The translations under genes were made by a program, and so were the position numbers. A stretch of DNA of 64,000 nucleotides from RGIG995 sp045543655 (GTDB taxonomy: Bacteria > Bacillota > Clostridia > Oscillospirales > UBA644): the NCBI GenBank assembly GCA_045543655.1, contig JAZPXN010000068.1:35473-99472 (forward strand). Reading direction: 5' to 3'. Under the pieces are notes generated by a model. The model saw only the letters and a list, made by a program, of their open reading frames with translations, was not told the DNA's origin and made no database searches. Below are positions 1 through 8,882 of this stretch, piece after piece (within the stretch, counting starts at the first letter, position 1; each line of letters opens with the position of its first letter).

Positions 1-1507
1 CACGGTTCTCACGGATAACGTGGACCTTGATCTGTCCGGGATATTCCAGTTCGCTCTCAATACGCTTGGCAATATCGCGGGCAAGAATCACCATATCGTC
101 GTCGGTAATATCTTCGGGACGAACCATCACGCGGATCTCACGGCCTGCCTGAATGGCGTAGGTACGTTCCACACCCTTGAAGTCGTTTGCAATGGATTCC
201 AATTTCTCCAGACGCTTGATATAATTCTCGATATCTTCGCGACGGGCACCGGGACGGGCGGCGGAAATCGCGTCTGCGGCCTGAACGATGGCAGCAAGAA
301 CGGTCTTGGCCTCCACGTCACCGTGGTGCGCTTCGATAGCGTGAACGATATTTTCGTGTTCCTTATATTTCCGGGCAAGATCCACACCGATGGAAATGTG
401 GGATCCCTCGGTCTCCTGGTCAACCGATTTACCGATATCGTGAAGAAGACCGGCACGCTTGGCAGCGTTAACGTCAACCTTCAGTTCACCGGCGAGGATT
501 CCGGAAAGATGAGCCACTTCAATAGAGTGATTCAACACGTTTTGACCAAAGGAGGTGCGGTAATGGAGACGTCCGAGAAGCCGGACCAATTCGGGATGGA
601 TTCCGTGAACGTTGGTCTCAAAGATAGCGCGCTCGCCTTCTTTTTTGATAACCTGATCCACTTCCTTGCGGGCCTTTTCCACCATGTCTCCGACACGGGT
701 GGGATGGATGCGGCCGTCCTGGATCAGACGTTCAAGAGCGATACGGGCAATCTCACGGCGCACGATATCAAAGCTGGAAAGAACGATGGTTTCGGGGGTA
801 TCGTCGATAATAAGATCAACGCCGGTGAGATTCTCGAGAGCGCGGATATTCCGCCCCTCACGGCCGATAATGCGGCCCTTCATCTCGTCGTTGGGAAGGG
901 TAACGGAAGATACGGTGGATTCAGCCACGTGATCGGAAGCGCACTTCTGAATCGCGCGGGAGATCAACTCGCGGGCCTGGACCTCCGCTTCTTCCTTCGT
1001 CCGGGCCTCCATATCCTTGATCATAGCGGCAGATTCGTGCTTCAGATCGTTCTGCAGAGTTTCCAACAAATAGGCGCGGGCCTGATCTGCAGTCATGGAA
1101 GAGATTTGCTCCAGCATCTTGCGCTGTTGGTCGATAACTTCGTTCTTTTCAACCTCCAGGGATTCCAGCTTCTTCATCTGGCGTTCCATGTTTTCTTCTT
1201 TGGTCACGAAAGAAGTTTCGCGTTTATCCAGCATTTCTTCCTTCTGGACGAGGCGTTTTTCCATCCGCTGCAGTTCTCCGCGACGGTCGCGGATTTCCTT
1301 TTCCGCTTCGTTGCGGTTACGGTGGATCTCTTCTTTGGCTTCCAGCAAAGCTTCTTTGGATTTGGTTTCGGCGGCCTTGATGGCGTCGTTTACGATGTTG
1401 CGGGCCTTTTCTTCTGCGGAGCCAATGGCGGCCTCGCCGATCTTTTTACGGTAAATCATACCGATAAGGAACCCGATAACAACAGCTATTACAACGGCCA
1501 CGGCCAT
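1..1507 (-). CDS. rny: Ribonuclease Y (3' end beyond window)
   Basis: Membrane-anchored endoribonuclease that initiates mRNA decay in Gram-positive bacteria. Reading the minus strand gives an N-terminal membrane helix, a long charged coiled coil, a KH domain (GRIIGREGRNIRALE), and an HD domain with HSIEVAHLSG and LLHDIGK, ending in the family's conserved C-terminal region (RPEDITDDDMVILARDIAKR). Roughly 500 codons are present; only the last few residues lie off the left edge. The start is uncertain. The first in-frame ATG (base 1507) has no nearby ribosome-binding site. A perfect AGGAGG (1541-1546) sits 9 nt before an in-frame ATT at 1529-1531, and directly abuts a TTG at 1538-1540. Starting at ATT or TTG would complete the membrane segment. 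No partner gene is visible upstream. Confidence 0.95.
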   Translation of the reverse strand, partial: MAVAVVIAVVIGFLIGMIYRKKIGEAAIGSAEEKARNIVNDAIKAAETKSKEALLEAKEEIHRNRNEAEKEIRDRRGELQRMEKRLVQKEEMLDKRETSFVTKEENMERQMKKLESLEVEKNEVIDQQRKMLEQISSMTADQARAYLLETLQNDLKHESAAMIKDMEARTKEEAEVQARELISRAIQKCASDHVAESTVSSVTLPNDEMKGRIIGREGRNIRALENLTGVDLIIDDTPETIVLSSFDIVRREIARIALERLIQDGRIHPTRVGDMVEKARKEVDQVIKKEGERAIFETNVHGIHPELVRLLGRLHYRTSFGQNVLNHSIEVAHLSGILAGELKVDVNAAKRAGLLHDIGKSVDQETEGSHISIGVDLARKYKEHENIVHAIEAHHGDVEAKTVLAAIVQAADAISAARPGARREDIENYIKRLEKLESIANDFKGVERTYAIQAGREIRVMVRPEDITDDDMVILARDIAKRIESELEYPGQIKVHVIRENR

Positions 1508-1696
1508 AATGATAATTTCTGTGGTGGTAATGGGAATCAACCTCCTGTCGTGTTTTTCTGTATTGAAAATTCGGAGAATTTAACATATACATATCTATAT
1601 TATAATACTTTTGTATTTTTGTCAATATTTTTCCTAATAAAATCGATTTTTTTTCACAATTGAATACGATTGTTCCTCATATTTGGAAAATAGGTC

Positions 1697-1725
1697 TTGC
1701 AATCGACGGGAAAATATGTTATAAT
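1697..1725 (+). promoter_or_regulatory. Sigma-A promoter of the 1.8-3.6 kb operon
   Basis: TTGCAA (1697-1702), a 17-bp spacer and TATAAT (1720-1725), lying about 60 bp before the start of the first gene. It should drive the three closely spaced genes that follow. Confidence 0.75.
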
Positions 1726-1788
1726 ATATAAGGAACAACTCACACAACCCATCGCAATCGGCCGGATTCCCGGCACGGAGGATACCTT

Positions 1789-2073
1789 ATGAAGAAAAAG
1801 AAGAAACCGTCCGCCGCTTTTTTGAAGGAAAAAAGAACGGATCTCATCTTTGCGGGAGTAGCTCTGCTGTTCCTCGTCCTGATGATCTCCCTACTGATTC
1901 GGTACGTTGGACTTCGGAATGAAAATCTGGCTCGGCCGGAGGCGTACGGCTCGGTTATGCAGGAATTAAACGACGTAAAATCCGAGAAAAACGATCTGGA
2001 ATCCCGGCTGGAGAGCCTGCGGAAGGAAATCGAAGAGCTGAACCGCAAGATCTCGGCCTTGGGCGGAAATTGA
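1789..2073 (+). CDS. Small single-pass membrane protein with coiled coil
   Basis: Unrecognised 94-residue protein. It has a lysine-rich cytoplasmic N-terminus (MKKKKKPSAAF), one membrane helix at about residues 20-37, and a heptad-like Glu/Lys/Leu coiled coil from about 57 to 90. The topology (short inside tail, one helix, outside coiled coil) resembles the FtsL/DivIC/FtsB class of divisome proteins, but no diagnostic motif supports that assignment. A GGAGG ribosome-binding site precedes the ATG. It is followed after 9 nt by a deacetylase-fold lipoprotein that also carries a coiled coil just after its membrane anchor, so the two may interact at the outer face of the membrane. This is an inference from shared architecture only. 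Confidence 0.75.
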   Translation: MKKKKKPSAAFLKEKRTDLIFAGVALLFLVLMISLLIRYVGLRNENLARPEAYGSVMQELNDVKSEKNDLESRLESLRKEIEELNRKISALGGN

Positions 2074-2082
2074 GGTGGCGAT

Positions 2083-2976
2083 ATGAAGTTTGCAAGCGTA
2101 TTCGTATCATTTATCGCCGCATTGGCCTGTCTGCTTCTGATCTTCGGCTGCTATAAAGAAAAGACCGCAATTGAAAACATCGGCGGCTTTGAAGACGTGG
2201 TCAAAAAAACGGAAGGCTACCGCAACGACGTGGAGAACCTGAAAAAAGAAATCAGCGAGCTTTCCGCGCAGAAATCTCAGGCGGAGGGAAAGCTGGCACA
2301 ACTGCAGAGCCGGGAAAATTACAAAACGACCCCAACTGCATTTCTGACCTTTGACGGCGGATTTTCCCAGAATACGGTGTCGGTTATCGAAACGTTGAAC
2401 AAGAACGAGATCAAGGGAACCTTTTTCGTTATTGCCGACAACCTAAAAGAGAACACGGCAATGAGATCGGCGCTGAAGGAAGCCTTCGACGCAGGACACA
2501 AGATCGGCATCCGCTCCTATTCCGACGATCTCGAAAAGATTTACGCCAGCGAAGAGGCCTATTTCAACGATCTCTACGCCTGCCGGGATCTGGTCAAGGA
2601 AATCACGGGAGAAGCCCCCGTTCTCGTTCGCATGCCGGGAGGCACCGCCACGGCGGAGATCCGGTTTAAGAAATATACCGGAAGCACCGAGGTATTTGAA
2701 AAGGTTCTCGCCCGTCTGGAAGCGGAGGGATTTATGGTCAACGACTGGTCGGTAGACTCGGAAAACGCCACGGAGACCGACGTAGACGAAATTGTATCAA
2801 ACACCCTGAAGGGATCATCCAAAACGCTGAAGGCGACCTATAAAACCTGCGTCGTTCTGCTGATGGACAACAAACGGGCCAACACCTCCCTGTCCCGCAT
2901 TATCAGCGGACTGAAAGAACAGGGATACGTTTTTGCCCCGCTGCCCGACGGGATTTGCATCACCAGACAACGATAA
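2083..2976 (+). CDS. Polysaccharide deacetylase-fold protein, metal site lost
   Basis: A 297-residue NodB-fold (carbohydrate esterase 4) protein with an N-terminal hydrophobic segment ending in a possible lipobox cysteine (LLLIFGC, C23), then a coiled coil (about residues 36-78), then the NodB domain. Conserved fold features are visible: TFDGGFS, GTFFVIADN, AGHKIG and the RMPGG motif. In active family members the first motif is TFDDG and the second contains H-S/T-x-x-H. Here the metal-binding Asp is Gly92, and the two His positions are Arg144 and Asp148 (IRSYSDD). All three expected metal ligands are therefore gone, while the fold-defining residues remain. The likely role is a non-catalytic glycan-binding or scaffolding protein outside the membrane. 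It is second in a three-gene operon. Confidence 0.85.
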   Translation: MKFASVFVSFIAALACLLLIFGCYKEKTAIENIGGFEDVVKKTEGYRNDVENLKKEISELSAQKSQAEGKLAQLQSRENYKTTPTAFLTFDGGFSQNTVSVIETLNKNEIKGTFFVIADNLKENTAMRSALKEAFDAGHKIGIRSYSDDLEKIYASEEAYFNDLYACRDLVKEITGEAPVLVRMPGGTATAEIRFKKYTGSTEVFEKVLARLEAEGFMVNDWSVDSENATETDVDEIVSNTLKGSSKTLKATYKTCVVLLMDNKRANTSLSRIISGLKEQGYVFAPLPDGICITRQR

Positions 2977-2988
2977 GGAGCGTTCGAT

Positions 2989-3585
2989 ATGTATAAACCG
3001 GAAGCCATCGAAGATAATAAGAAGGTATTTTTGGAACTTCTCCGTTCCGTGGATCGAAAGGGAATCGACAGTCTGATCGACTATCTGGAAACGAAAACCG
3101 ATTTCTACACCGCCCCCGCATCCACGCGATACCACAACAACTGCCGGGGAGGACTCCTGGCCCACACGTTGAACGTGTACGAGAATTATCGCAATCTTCT
3201 GGCACTCCGCAAGATTGAAATGCCGGAGGAAAGCGTGGTCATCGTCTCCCTGCTCCACGATATCTGCAAATGCAATTATTACGTGCTGGAGCAGCGGAAC
3301 CGGAAGGTGGACGGAAAGTGGGAACAGTACGACGTCTGGACCAACACGAAATCCGTCTCCCCGCCTCTTCCCCATTCCTATCGTTCCATTCGCATGATTC
3401 AGTCGTTCTTCCGACTGACCCCTCAGGAGGAGTTATGCATCTATTACCATATGGGCCCTTACGGCGGTGAAGATTTTGAATACCGGAATCTGCTGCAAAA
3501 GGTGAATACCGATTATCCGGAATCTCTTCTTTTCTACACCGCAGACCTTTTTTCTACGTATCTGGACGAAGATACTTTTGAATAA
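2989..3585 (+). CDS. HD-domain phosphohydrolase-like protein
   Basis: A 198-residue protein of the HD superfamily, metal-dependent phosphohydrolases. The histidine of the first motif is in RGGLLAHTLNV, the HD pair is in SLLHDICK, and further conserved histidines are in LPHSYRS and IYYHMGPYGG. Clostridial proteins of this size are annotated only as HD family proteins; the substrate is unknown. It begins 12 nt after the deacetylase-fold gene with a GGAG ribosome-binding site, so the three genes from 1789 are probably cotranscribed. No terminator is obvious directly after the stop; a tRNA promoter begins about 40 bp downstream. Confidence 0.85.
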   Translation: MYKPEAIEDNKKVFLELLRSVDRKGIDSLIDYLETKTDFYTAPASTRYHNNCRGGLLAHTLNVYENYRNLLALRKIEMPEESVVIVSLLHDICKCNYYVLEQRNRKVDGKWEQYDVWTNTKSVSPPLPHSYRSIRMIQSFFRLTPQEELCIYYHMGPYGGEDFEYRNLLQKVNTDYPESLLFYTADLFSTYLDEDTFE

Positions 3586-3627
3586 GCAAGTTCACACTTT
3601 CGTTTCAAATATGTCACACCGCCGCCA

Positions 3628-3656
3628 TTGACAAAGCGCCGAAAATGTAGTATAAT
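3628..3656 (+). promoter_or_regulatory. Sigma-A promoter of the tRNA pair
   Basis: TTGACA (3628-3633), 17-bp spacer and TATAAT (3651-3656), a consensus stable-RNA promoter ending about 33 bp before tRNA-Met. Confidence 0.9.
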
Positions 3657-3688
3657 ATTCAAGCGCCGATCGTTAAAGCGGCAAGCAT

Positions 3689-3765
3689 GGCGGAATAGCT
3701 CAGTTGGCTAGAGCATACGGTTCATACCCGTACGGTCGCCGGTTCAAATCCAGCTTCCGCTACCA
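3689..3765 (+). tRNA. tRNA-Met (CAT), elongator type
   Basis: 77-nt cloverleaf with acceptor pairs GGCGGAA/TTCCGCT (the first is G-U), a D arm with AGTTGG, anticodon stem TACGG/CCGTA around loop TTCATAC, a TTCAAAT T-loop, and an encoded CCA end. It lacks the three G-C anticodon-stem pairs and the mismatched first pair of an initiator, so it is called elongator. A CAU tRNA modified to read Ile (AUA) cannot be fully excluded. Confidence 0.93.
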
Positions 3766-3768
3766 AAC

Positions 3769-3843
3769 GGCCCGTTGGTCAAGTGGTTAAGACACGGCCC
3801 TTTCACGGCTGTAACAGGAGTTCGACTCTCCTACGGGTCACCA
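3769..3843 (+). tRNA. tRNA-Glu (TTC)
   Basis: 75-nt cloverleaf with acceptor GGCCCGT/ACGGGTC, anticodon stem CGGCC/GGCTG around loop CTTTCAC, T-loop TTCGACT and encoded CCA. It lies 3 nt after tRNA-Met and is cotranscribed with it. Confidence 0.95.
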
Positions 3844-3844
3844 A

Positions 3845-3882
3845 GAAAACGTCCGAAGATCGTTCGGACGTTTTCTTTTTTT
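3845..3882 (+). terminator. Rho-independent terminator of the tRNA operon
   Basis: 12-bp perfect stem GAAAACGTCCGA/TCGGACGTTTTC followed by a T-rich run, immediately after tRNA-Glu. Confidence 0.93.
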
Positions 3883-3903
3883 CGTCTATTTAACCGTATC
3901 TGT

Positions 3904-3942
3904 AAAAGAGAGCCTCCGCAGAAATGATCTGCAGAGGCTCTC
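3904..3942 (-). terminator. Terminator of the fakB-to-activator operon
   Basis: 15-bp stem with one mismatch (GAGAGCCTCxGCAGA) ending in TTTT on the minus strand, just downstream of the stop of the large activator-like gene. Confidence 0.8.
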
Positions 3943-3948
3943 GTTATT

Positions 3949-6900
3949 TTAAGAACCGGATTTCAGGTTCTCTTTTGCGGCGGAAAGCATAAGCTTGATG
4001 CGGTTCAGCTGATTAACTTCGCTGGCACCGGGGTCATAGTCCACGGCGGCGATGTTTGCCTGGGGGTATAGACTTTTTAGCTTCTTAATGGCCCCCTTCC
4101 CCACCACGTGATTGGGAAGACAGGCAAAGGGCTGAATACACACGATATTCGGCGTTCCGTGGGTGATCAATTCCACCATCTCCCCCGTCAGAAGCCAGCC
4201 TTCCCCGTATCGGTTTCCGAGGGAAAGAATGGGCTTCGCCATTTCCGCAATCTCATCAATAGACACGGGCACGTCAAAGCGTCGGCTCTTTTTCAGCGCG
4301 TCTATGGCAGGCTTGCGGATCAACGAGATCAGGTTGATGGCAGCGCGGGAGCCGATCACTCCAACGTAAGGAGTTCCGTAATTCTTATTCTTATAGGAAG
4401 CGCTATAGAAGCTGTAATTCAAAAAGTCAATGAAATCCGGAACCACGGCCTCCGCCCCCTCCCGTTCCAGAAGCTCGACGAGATGGTTGTTGGCAAGGGG
4501 CATATATTTGACCAGAATCTCTCCTACGATCCCAACGCGGGGCTTTTTCAGCGCTTCGTCGAGGGGGAGAGTATCGAATTCCGATACGATATCGGAACAA
4601 ACACGGCTGTAGGACCGGCGAGAACCGGGAACGGTCAGAGATTCAATGCAAATTTTCGTCCACTTTTCAAGAAGCTCGTTTGCCGAGCCCGGGGTAATCT
4701 CATAAGGACGAACCCGATACAGACAGCGCATCAGCAGATCCCCGTAGACCAAGGCGCGAGCGGCATCTTTTACAAAGTTCAGAGACAGCCCGAAGCCTTC
4801 GTTCGTCTCCATTCCGTTAACGTTCAGGGAAATGACGGGTATATGGGAATACCCCGCCTTATCCAGAGCGCGTCGAATAAAGCTTACGTAATTGGAGGCG
4901 CGGCAACAACCGCCCGTCTGGGTCATAATAATGGCCAGCTTGTCGGTGTCGTACCGACCGGAAGTCACCGCTTCCATAAACTGCCCCACAATGGTAATCG
5001 ACGGGAAACAAGCGTCGTTATTAACGTATTTCAGGCCGATATCGATGGCGGTCCGGTTATCGTTGTCCAGAATCTCAAAATTATAACCGTATTTGCGGAA
5101 CACCGGCTCCAGAATATTGAAATGGATGGGAAGCATCTGCGGGCCGAGAATCGTATACCCTTCCCGACGCATGGATTCGGTAAATTCCGCACGGTGATAT
5201 ACGTCGGGCTTAGGCCGGGCGACGATTCCCTGTTCCCGGCGCATTCGCATTGCAGCCATCAGACTGCGAAGCCGAATCCGCACGGCGCCGAGATTGTTTA
5301 CCTCGTCGATCTTCAGAACGGTATAAAGCTTATTGCTTCCCTCCAGAATTTCGCTGACCTGATCGGCGGTAACCGCATCCAGGCCGCATCCGAAGGAATT
5401 CAACTGAATCAGCTCCAGGTCGTTACGCCCCCGGACGAATTCCGCCGCGGCGTACAGTCTGGAATGGTAAACCCATTGGTCCACGACCCGCAAAGGACGC
5501 TCCGGCGCAAGGTCTACGGGAAGACAGTCCTCCGTAAATACGGTAAACCCGTAGGAGGTAATCAATTCCGGAATGCCGTGATTGATCTCCGGATCCACGT
5601 GGTAAGGACGGCCGGCAAGGACGATCCCCGTTCCGTGCAGTTCTTCCATTTCCCGGAGCACTCGTGCGCCTTCGGCACGAATATCGGCCCGGGCAGCCTG
5701 CTGCTCTTTCCATGCGAGAGATGCGGCAATGCGAGTCTCTTTCTCCGAAATACCCCACTCCTCCGAACAAAGGCGAACCAAGCGATTTTCCGCGCTTTTC
5801 TCGCTCTTAAAGGCCATAAACGGACGAATCAGACGAACCGTGCCGGCGGTAATGGCTTCCACGTTGTTTTTGATATTTTCGGGATAAGAACAGACGATGG
5901 GACAATTGTAACGATTCTGAGCCGTTTCGATCTCCTTGTGCTCGTAGTATACGCAGGGATAAAAGATCGTTTCGATGCCTTGATCAATCAACCATTGTAC
6001 GTGACCGTGGGCCAGTTTTGCGGGGTAGCACTCAGATTCCGACGGGATGGAATCCATTCCCCGCTCGTACAACCTTCGATCTGACCGGGGAGAAAGAATC
6101 ACCCGGAAGCCGAGAGCCTTGAAGAAGGTGGCCCAATAGGGATAATTCTCATACATATTCAGGACGCGGGGGATGCCGATCACGCCCCGGGGGGCGTCCT
6201 TTTGCTCCAGCGGAGGATAAGCAAACATCCGATTCCGTTTGTATTCCATCATATTCGGCGCAACCTTCCGTCCGGCGGGGTTGCCGAGCCCTTTTTCACA
6301 ACGGTTCCCCGTGATATGACTCCGGTTTCCGGAAAAACGGTTGACCGTAAGCATACAGTTGTTGGGACATCCCCCACACCGGCGACTCTTGGAGGTATAG
6401 GTAAGGTTTACAATCTCGTCCAGCGCGAGCATGGTCGAGGGCTGACCGTGATAACGGTTTTTCGCAATCAGCGCCGCACCGAAGGCTCCCATCAATCCGG
6501 AAATATCGGGACAAACGGCCTGAACGCCGGCAACCTTCTCAAAAGCGCGCAGAACGGCACGATTATAAAACGTTCCGCCCTGAACGACGATCTTACGGCC
6601 GAGATCTGCCGCATCGGCAAGCTTAATCACCTTGAAGATCGCATTTTTAATCACGGAATACGCAAGTCCGGCCGAGATATCCGAAACGTCCGCCCCTTCC
6701 TTTTGCGCCTGCTTTACGTTGGAATTCATAAAGACGGTGCAACGGGTACCAAGATCCACGGGATGCTTTGCAAAAATAGCCTTTTCCGCGAACTCCGGCG
6801 CGGTATAACTAAGGGAATTCGCAAAGTTTTCAAGAAACGAGCCGCACCCCGAGGAACAGGCCTCGTTGAGAAGAATACTGTCAACGGCACCGTTTTTCAG

Positions 6901-8184
6901 CTTGATGCACTTCATATCCTGGCCGCCGATATCAAGAACGCAATCCACGTCTTTTTCAAAAAAACCGGCCGCAGTGCAGTGGGCAATCGTCTCTACCTCG
7001 CCCTCGTCAAGGGCGAAGGCCGATTTCAGCAGCGCTTCTCCGTAACCGGTGGAGCAGGAGCGGACGATCTTTGCCCCGTCGGGCATAATTTCCTTCAGCT
7101 CCGCAACGGCCCGGATGGCGGTTTTGACGGGATCTCCTTGATTGTTGGAATAGAAGGAATGCAACAATTCACCATCAGAGCCTATCAACACCATTTTCGT
7201 TGTCGTAGACCCGGCGTCGATTCCGAGAAAGCAGTCCCCCTGATAAGACGAAAGTTCTCCTTTCGGAACGACCGCCTTGCGGTGCCGCTCCAAAAAAGCG
7301 TCGTATTCCTTTTGATCCGAAAACAAAGGATCCAACCGAGGCATTTCGAAAGAAACCTTAACGCCCCGGGTAAGAGTCTTCTCCAGATCCGATACCGGAA
7401 CAGCATTGCCGTCCCGTGCCCCCAGAGCGGCGCCCATTGCAGCAAAGAGATGGGAATTTTCCGGGTCAACCACCCGATCCGGAGTCAGATTCAAGGTTCG
7501 GACGAAGGCCTTCTTCAGTTCCGGCATGAAATGAAGCGGACCGCCGAGAAACGCAACGCACCCCCGGATGGGTTTCCCGCAGGCAAGACCGGAAATCGTT
7601 TGATTGACCACGGCCTGAAAAATAGACGCGGCAAGATCTTCCGTGCTGGCTCCCTCGTTGATCAGAGGCTGAATATCCGTTTTCGCAAAAACTCCGCAAC
7701 GGGCCGCAATGGGATAGATCTCGCGATAATTCTCCGCAGCTCGGTTCAGTCCTTCCGCATCGGTCTGCAGGAGCGCCGCCATCTGATCGATAAAAGCACC
7801 CGTACCGCCGGCGCAGACACCGTTCATACGCTCTTCCAAGCCGCCAGTGAAATAAATGATCTTCGCGTCTTCCCCACCCAACTCAATTGCAACGTCGGTT
7901 TGAGGAGCAACGTCCTTCAATGCGGCAGCAACGGCAACCACTTCCTGCACGAATTCCAGATTCAGCGCTTTTGCAAGATTGATGGACCCGGACCCGGTGA
8001 TCCGGATTCGCAGGGAACATTCTCCCAGTTCCGCTGCCGCTTCACGCAATAATTCCGCCAGCGTTTCCTGAGTATGGGCACAATGTCTTCTGTATTTTCC
8101 GTATAAAATCCGATCGCAATCGTCCAACACCACAAGCTTGACGGTAGTAGAACCGATGTCGATCCCGGCGCGATATTCTTTCAA
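3949..8184 (-). CDS. Giant 2-hydroxyacyl-CoA dehydratase activator-like protein
   Basis: About 1,411 residues. It has two tandem BcrAD/BadFG-type ATPase domains (signatures GIDIGSTTVK near the N-terminus and GIDAGSTTTK about 320 residues later). Each keeps the paired cysteines that in the HgdC activator hold a [4Fe-4S] cluster across a dimer: GVCAGGTG with ARCGVF, and EACSSGCG with TRCTVF. A CGGCPNNC cysteine cluster, a DUF2229-like region and a C-terminal HgdB-like half follow. Related stand-alone activators transfer electrons to radical-type dehydratases using ATP; these fused clostridial proteins are uncharacterised. Start: TTG at 8182-8184 is preferred, because GGAGG (8193-8197) lies 8 nt upstream; an earlier TTG at 8214 lacks one. 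It is last in the fakB-fakA-plsY direction, 62 nt after plsY. Confidence 0.88.
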   Translation of the reverse strand: MKEYRAGIDIGSTTVKLVVLDDCDRILYGKYRRHCAHTQETLAELLREAAAELGECSLRIRITGSGSINLAKALNLEFVQEVVAVAAALKDVAPQTDVAIELGGEDAKIIYFTGGLEERMNGVCAGGTGAFIDQMAALLQTDAEGLNRAAENYREIYPIAARCGVFAKTDIQPLINEGASTEDLAASIFQAVVNQTISGLACGKPIRGCVAFLGGPLHFMPELKKAFVRTLNLTPDRVVDPENSHLFAAMGAALGARDGNAVPVSDLEKTLTRGVKVSFEMPRLDPLFSDQKEYDAFLERHRKAVVPKGELSSYQGDCFLGIDAGSTTTKMVLIGSDGELLHSFYSNNQGDPVKTAIRAVAELKEIMPDGAKIVRSCSTGYGEALLKSAFALDEGEVETIAHCTAAGFFEKDVDCVLDIGGQDMKCIKLKNGAVDSILLNEACSSGCGSFLENFANSLSYTAPEFAEKAIFAKHPVDLGTRCTVFMNSNVKQAQKEGADVSDISAGLAYSVIKNAIFKVIKLADAADLGRKIVVQGGTFYNRAVLRAFEKVAGVQAVCPDISGLMGAFGAALIAKNRYHGQPSTMLALDEIVNLTYTSKSRRCGGCPNNCMLTVNRFSGNRSHITGNRCEKGLGNPAGRKVAPNMMEYKRNRMFAYPPLEQKDAPRGVIGIPRVLNMYENYPYWATFFKALGFRVILSPRSDRRLYERGMDSIPSESECYPAKLAHGHVQWLIDQGIETIFYPCVYYEHKEIETAQNRYNCPIVCSYPENIKNNVEAITAGTVRLIRPFMAFKSEKSAENRLVRLCSEEWGISEKETRIAASLAWKEQQAARADIRAEGARVLREMEELHGTGIVLAGRPYHVDPEINHGIPELITSYGFTVFTEDCLPVDLAPERPLRVVDQWVYHSRLYAAAEFVRGRNDLELIQLNSFGCGLDAVTADQVSEILEGSNKLYTVLKIDEVNNLGAVRIRLRSLMAAMRMRREQGIVARPKPDVYHRAEFTESMRREGYTILGPQMLPIHFNILEPVFRKYGYNFEILDNDNRTAIDIGLKYVNNDACFPSITIVGQFMEAVTSGRYDTDKLAIIMTQTGGCCRASNYVSFIRRALDKAGYSHIPVISLNVNGMETNEGFGLSLNFVKDAARALVYGDLLMRCLYRVRPYEITPGSANELLEKWTKICIESLTVPGSRRSYSRVCSDIVSEFDTLPLDEALKKPRVGIVGEILVKYMPLANNHLVELLEREGAEAVVPDFIDFLNYSFYSASYKNKNYGTPYVGVIGSRAAINLISLIRKPAIDALKKSRRFDVPVSIDEIAEMAKPILSLGNRYGEGWLLTGEMVELITHGTPNIVCIQPFACLPNHVVGKGAIKKLKSLYPQANIAAVDYDPGASEVNQLNRIKLMLSAAKENLKSGS

Positions 8185-8246
8185 AACGATTTCCTCCGAT
8201 TTTGGAACGGGCAATATGGGACCGGTACGATATACCGGCCCTCAGA

Positions 8247-8870
8247 TTAAACTTTTTTTGACTTAAACGAGAATTTTGATTCAGTGCCATTAGCCAGTCG
8301 CTTGAAATTTTCCCAATGACGAACCGCCATAAACACGCAGCACCCCGCCGTCAGCAGGATCACCGGCAAGGACGCCCCGAAGGGAATCAATAACAAGGGG
8401 CACAAAAGCATCGCAGTCACGGTGGAAAGTGACATATACTTCGTCGTAAGCAACAAAATACACATCACCGCCGTAGCGATCAGACCGACCCGCCAATCAA
8501 TAACGTACATGGCGGAAAGACAAACGAGAAAGCCCTTTCCCCCTCTAAACTTATACTGAACGGGAAAAGCGTGCCCAAGCATACAGAACAGTGTGGTATA
8601 GGCGGCGCCGAGCTGGAAAGAGCCCTGCCAGAGATCGAAAAGCCACGCAAATAGGCCTACCACGACCGCAGATTTCAGCAGATCAAGAAAAAAGACCCAC
8701 CAGGCCCACTTGTTTCCGAAGGTTCGCTTAAAATTCGTAAACCCCGGATTCCCGCTCCCGCATTCCCGAATATCCCGGTGATAAATCATCTTCGACAGGA
8801 TAATGGCGGGATTTGCCCCGGCCACGAGATAGCCGCAAATCGCCGCAGCGATCCATAAAAGCGCAATCAT
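8247..8870 (-). CDS. plsY: Glycerol-3-phosphate acyltransferase PlsY
   Basis: 207-residue multi-pass membrane enzyme that transfers an acyl chain from acyl-phosphate to glycerol-3-phosphate, the first acylation of phospholipid synthesis. The three family loops are present: SGNPGFTNFKRTFG, the glycine-rich GHAFPVQYKFRGGKG, and a final loop around VRHWENFKRLANGTESKF. ATG start with GGAGGAACG upstream, 12 nt after fakA. Its position after fakB and fakA makes functional sense: the kinase supplies acyl-phosphate, which is PlsY's donor. Confidence 0.96.
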   Translation of the reverse strand: MIALLWIAAAICGYLVAGANPAIILSKMIYHRDIRECGSGNPGFTNFKRTFGNKWAWWVFFLDLLKSAVVVGLFAWLFDLWQGSFQLGAAYTTLFCMLGHAFPVQYKFRGGKGFLVCLSAMYVIDWRVGLIATAVMCILLLTTKYMSLSTVTAMLLCPLLLIPFGASLPVILLTAGCCVFMAVRHWENFKRLANGTESKFSFKSKKV

Positions 8871-8882
8871 ACGTTCCTCCGC

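Noticed and set aside
20..1663. Long open frame on the plus strand opposite RNase Y
   Set aside because: It lies antisense to rny, has no ribosome-binding site or recognisable domain, and ends at AT-rich intergenic sequence. It is a shadow of the minus-strand codon pattern.
3689..3765. Initiator tRNA-fMet
   Set aside because: Lacks the three consecutive G-C pairs in the anticodon stem and the unpaired first acceptor position.
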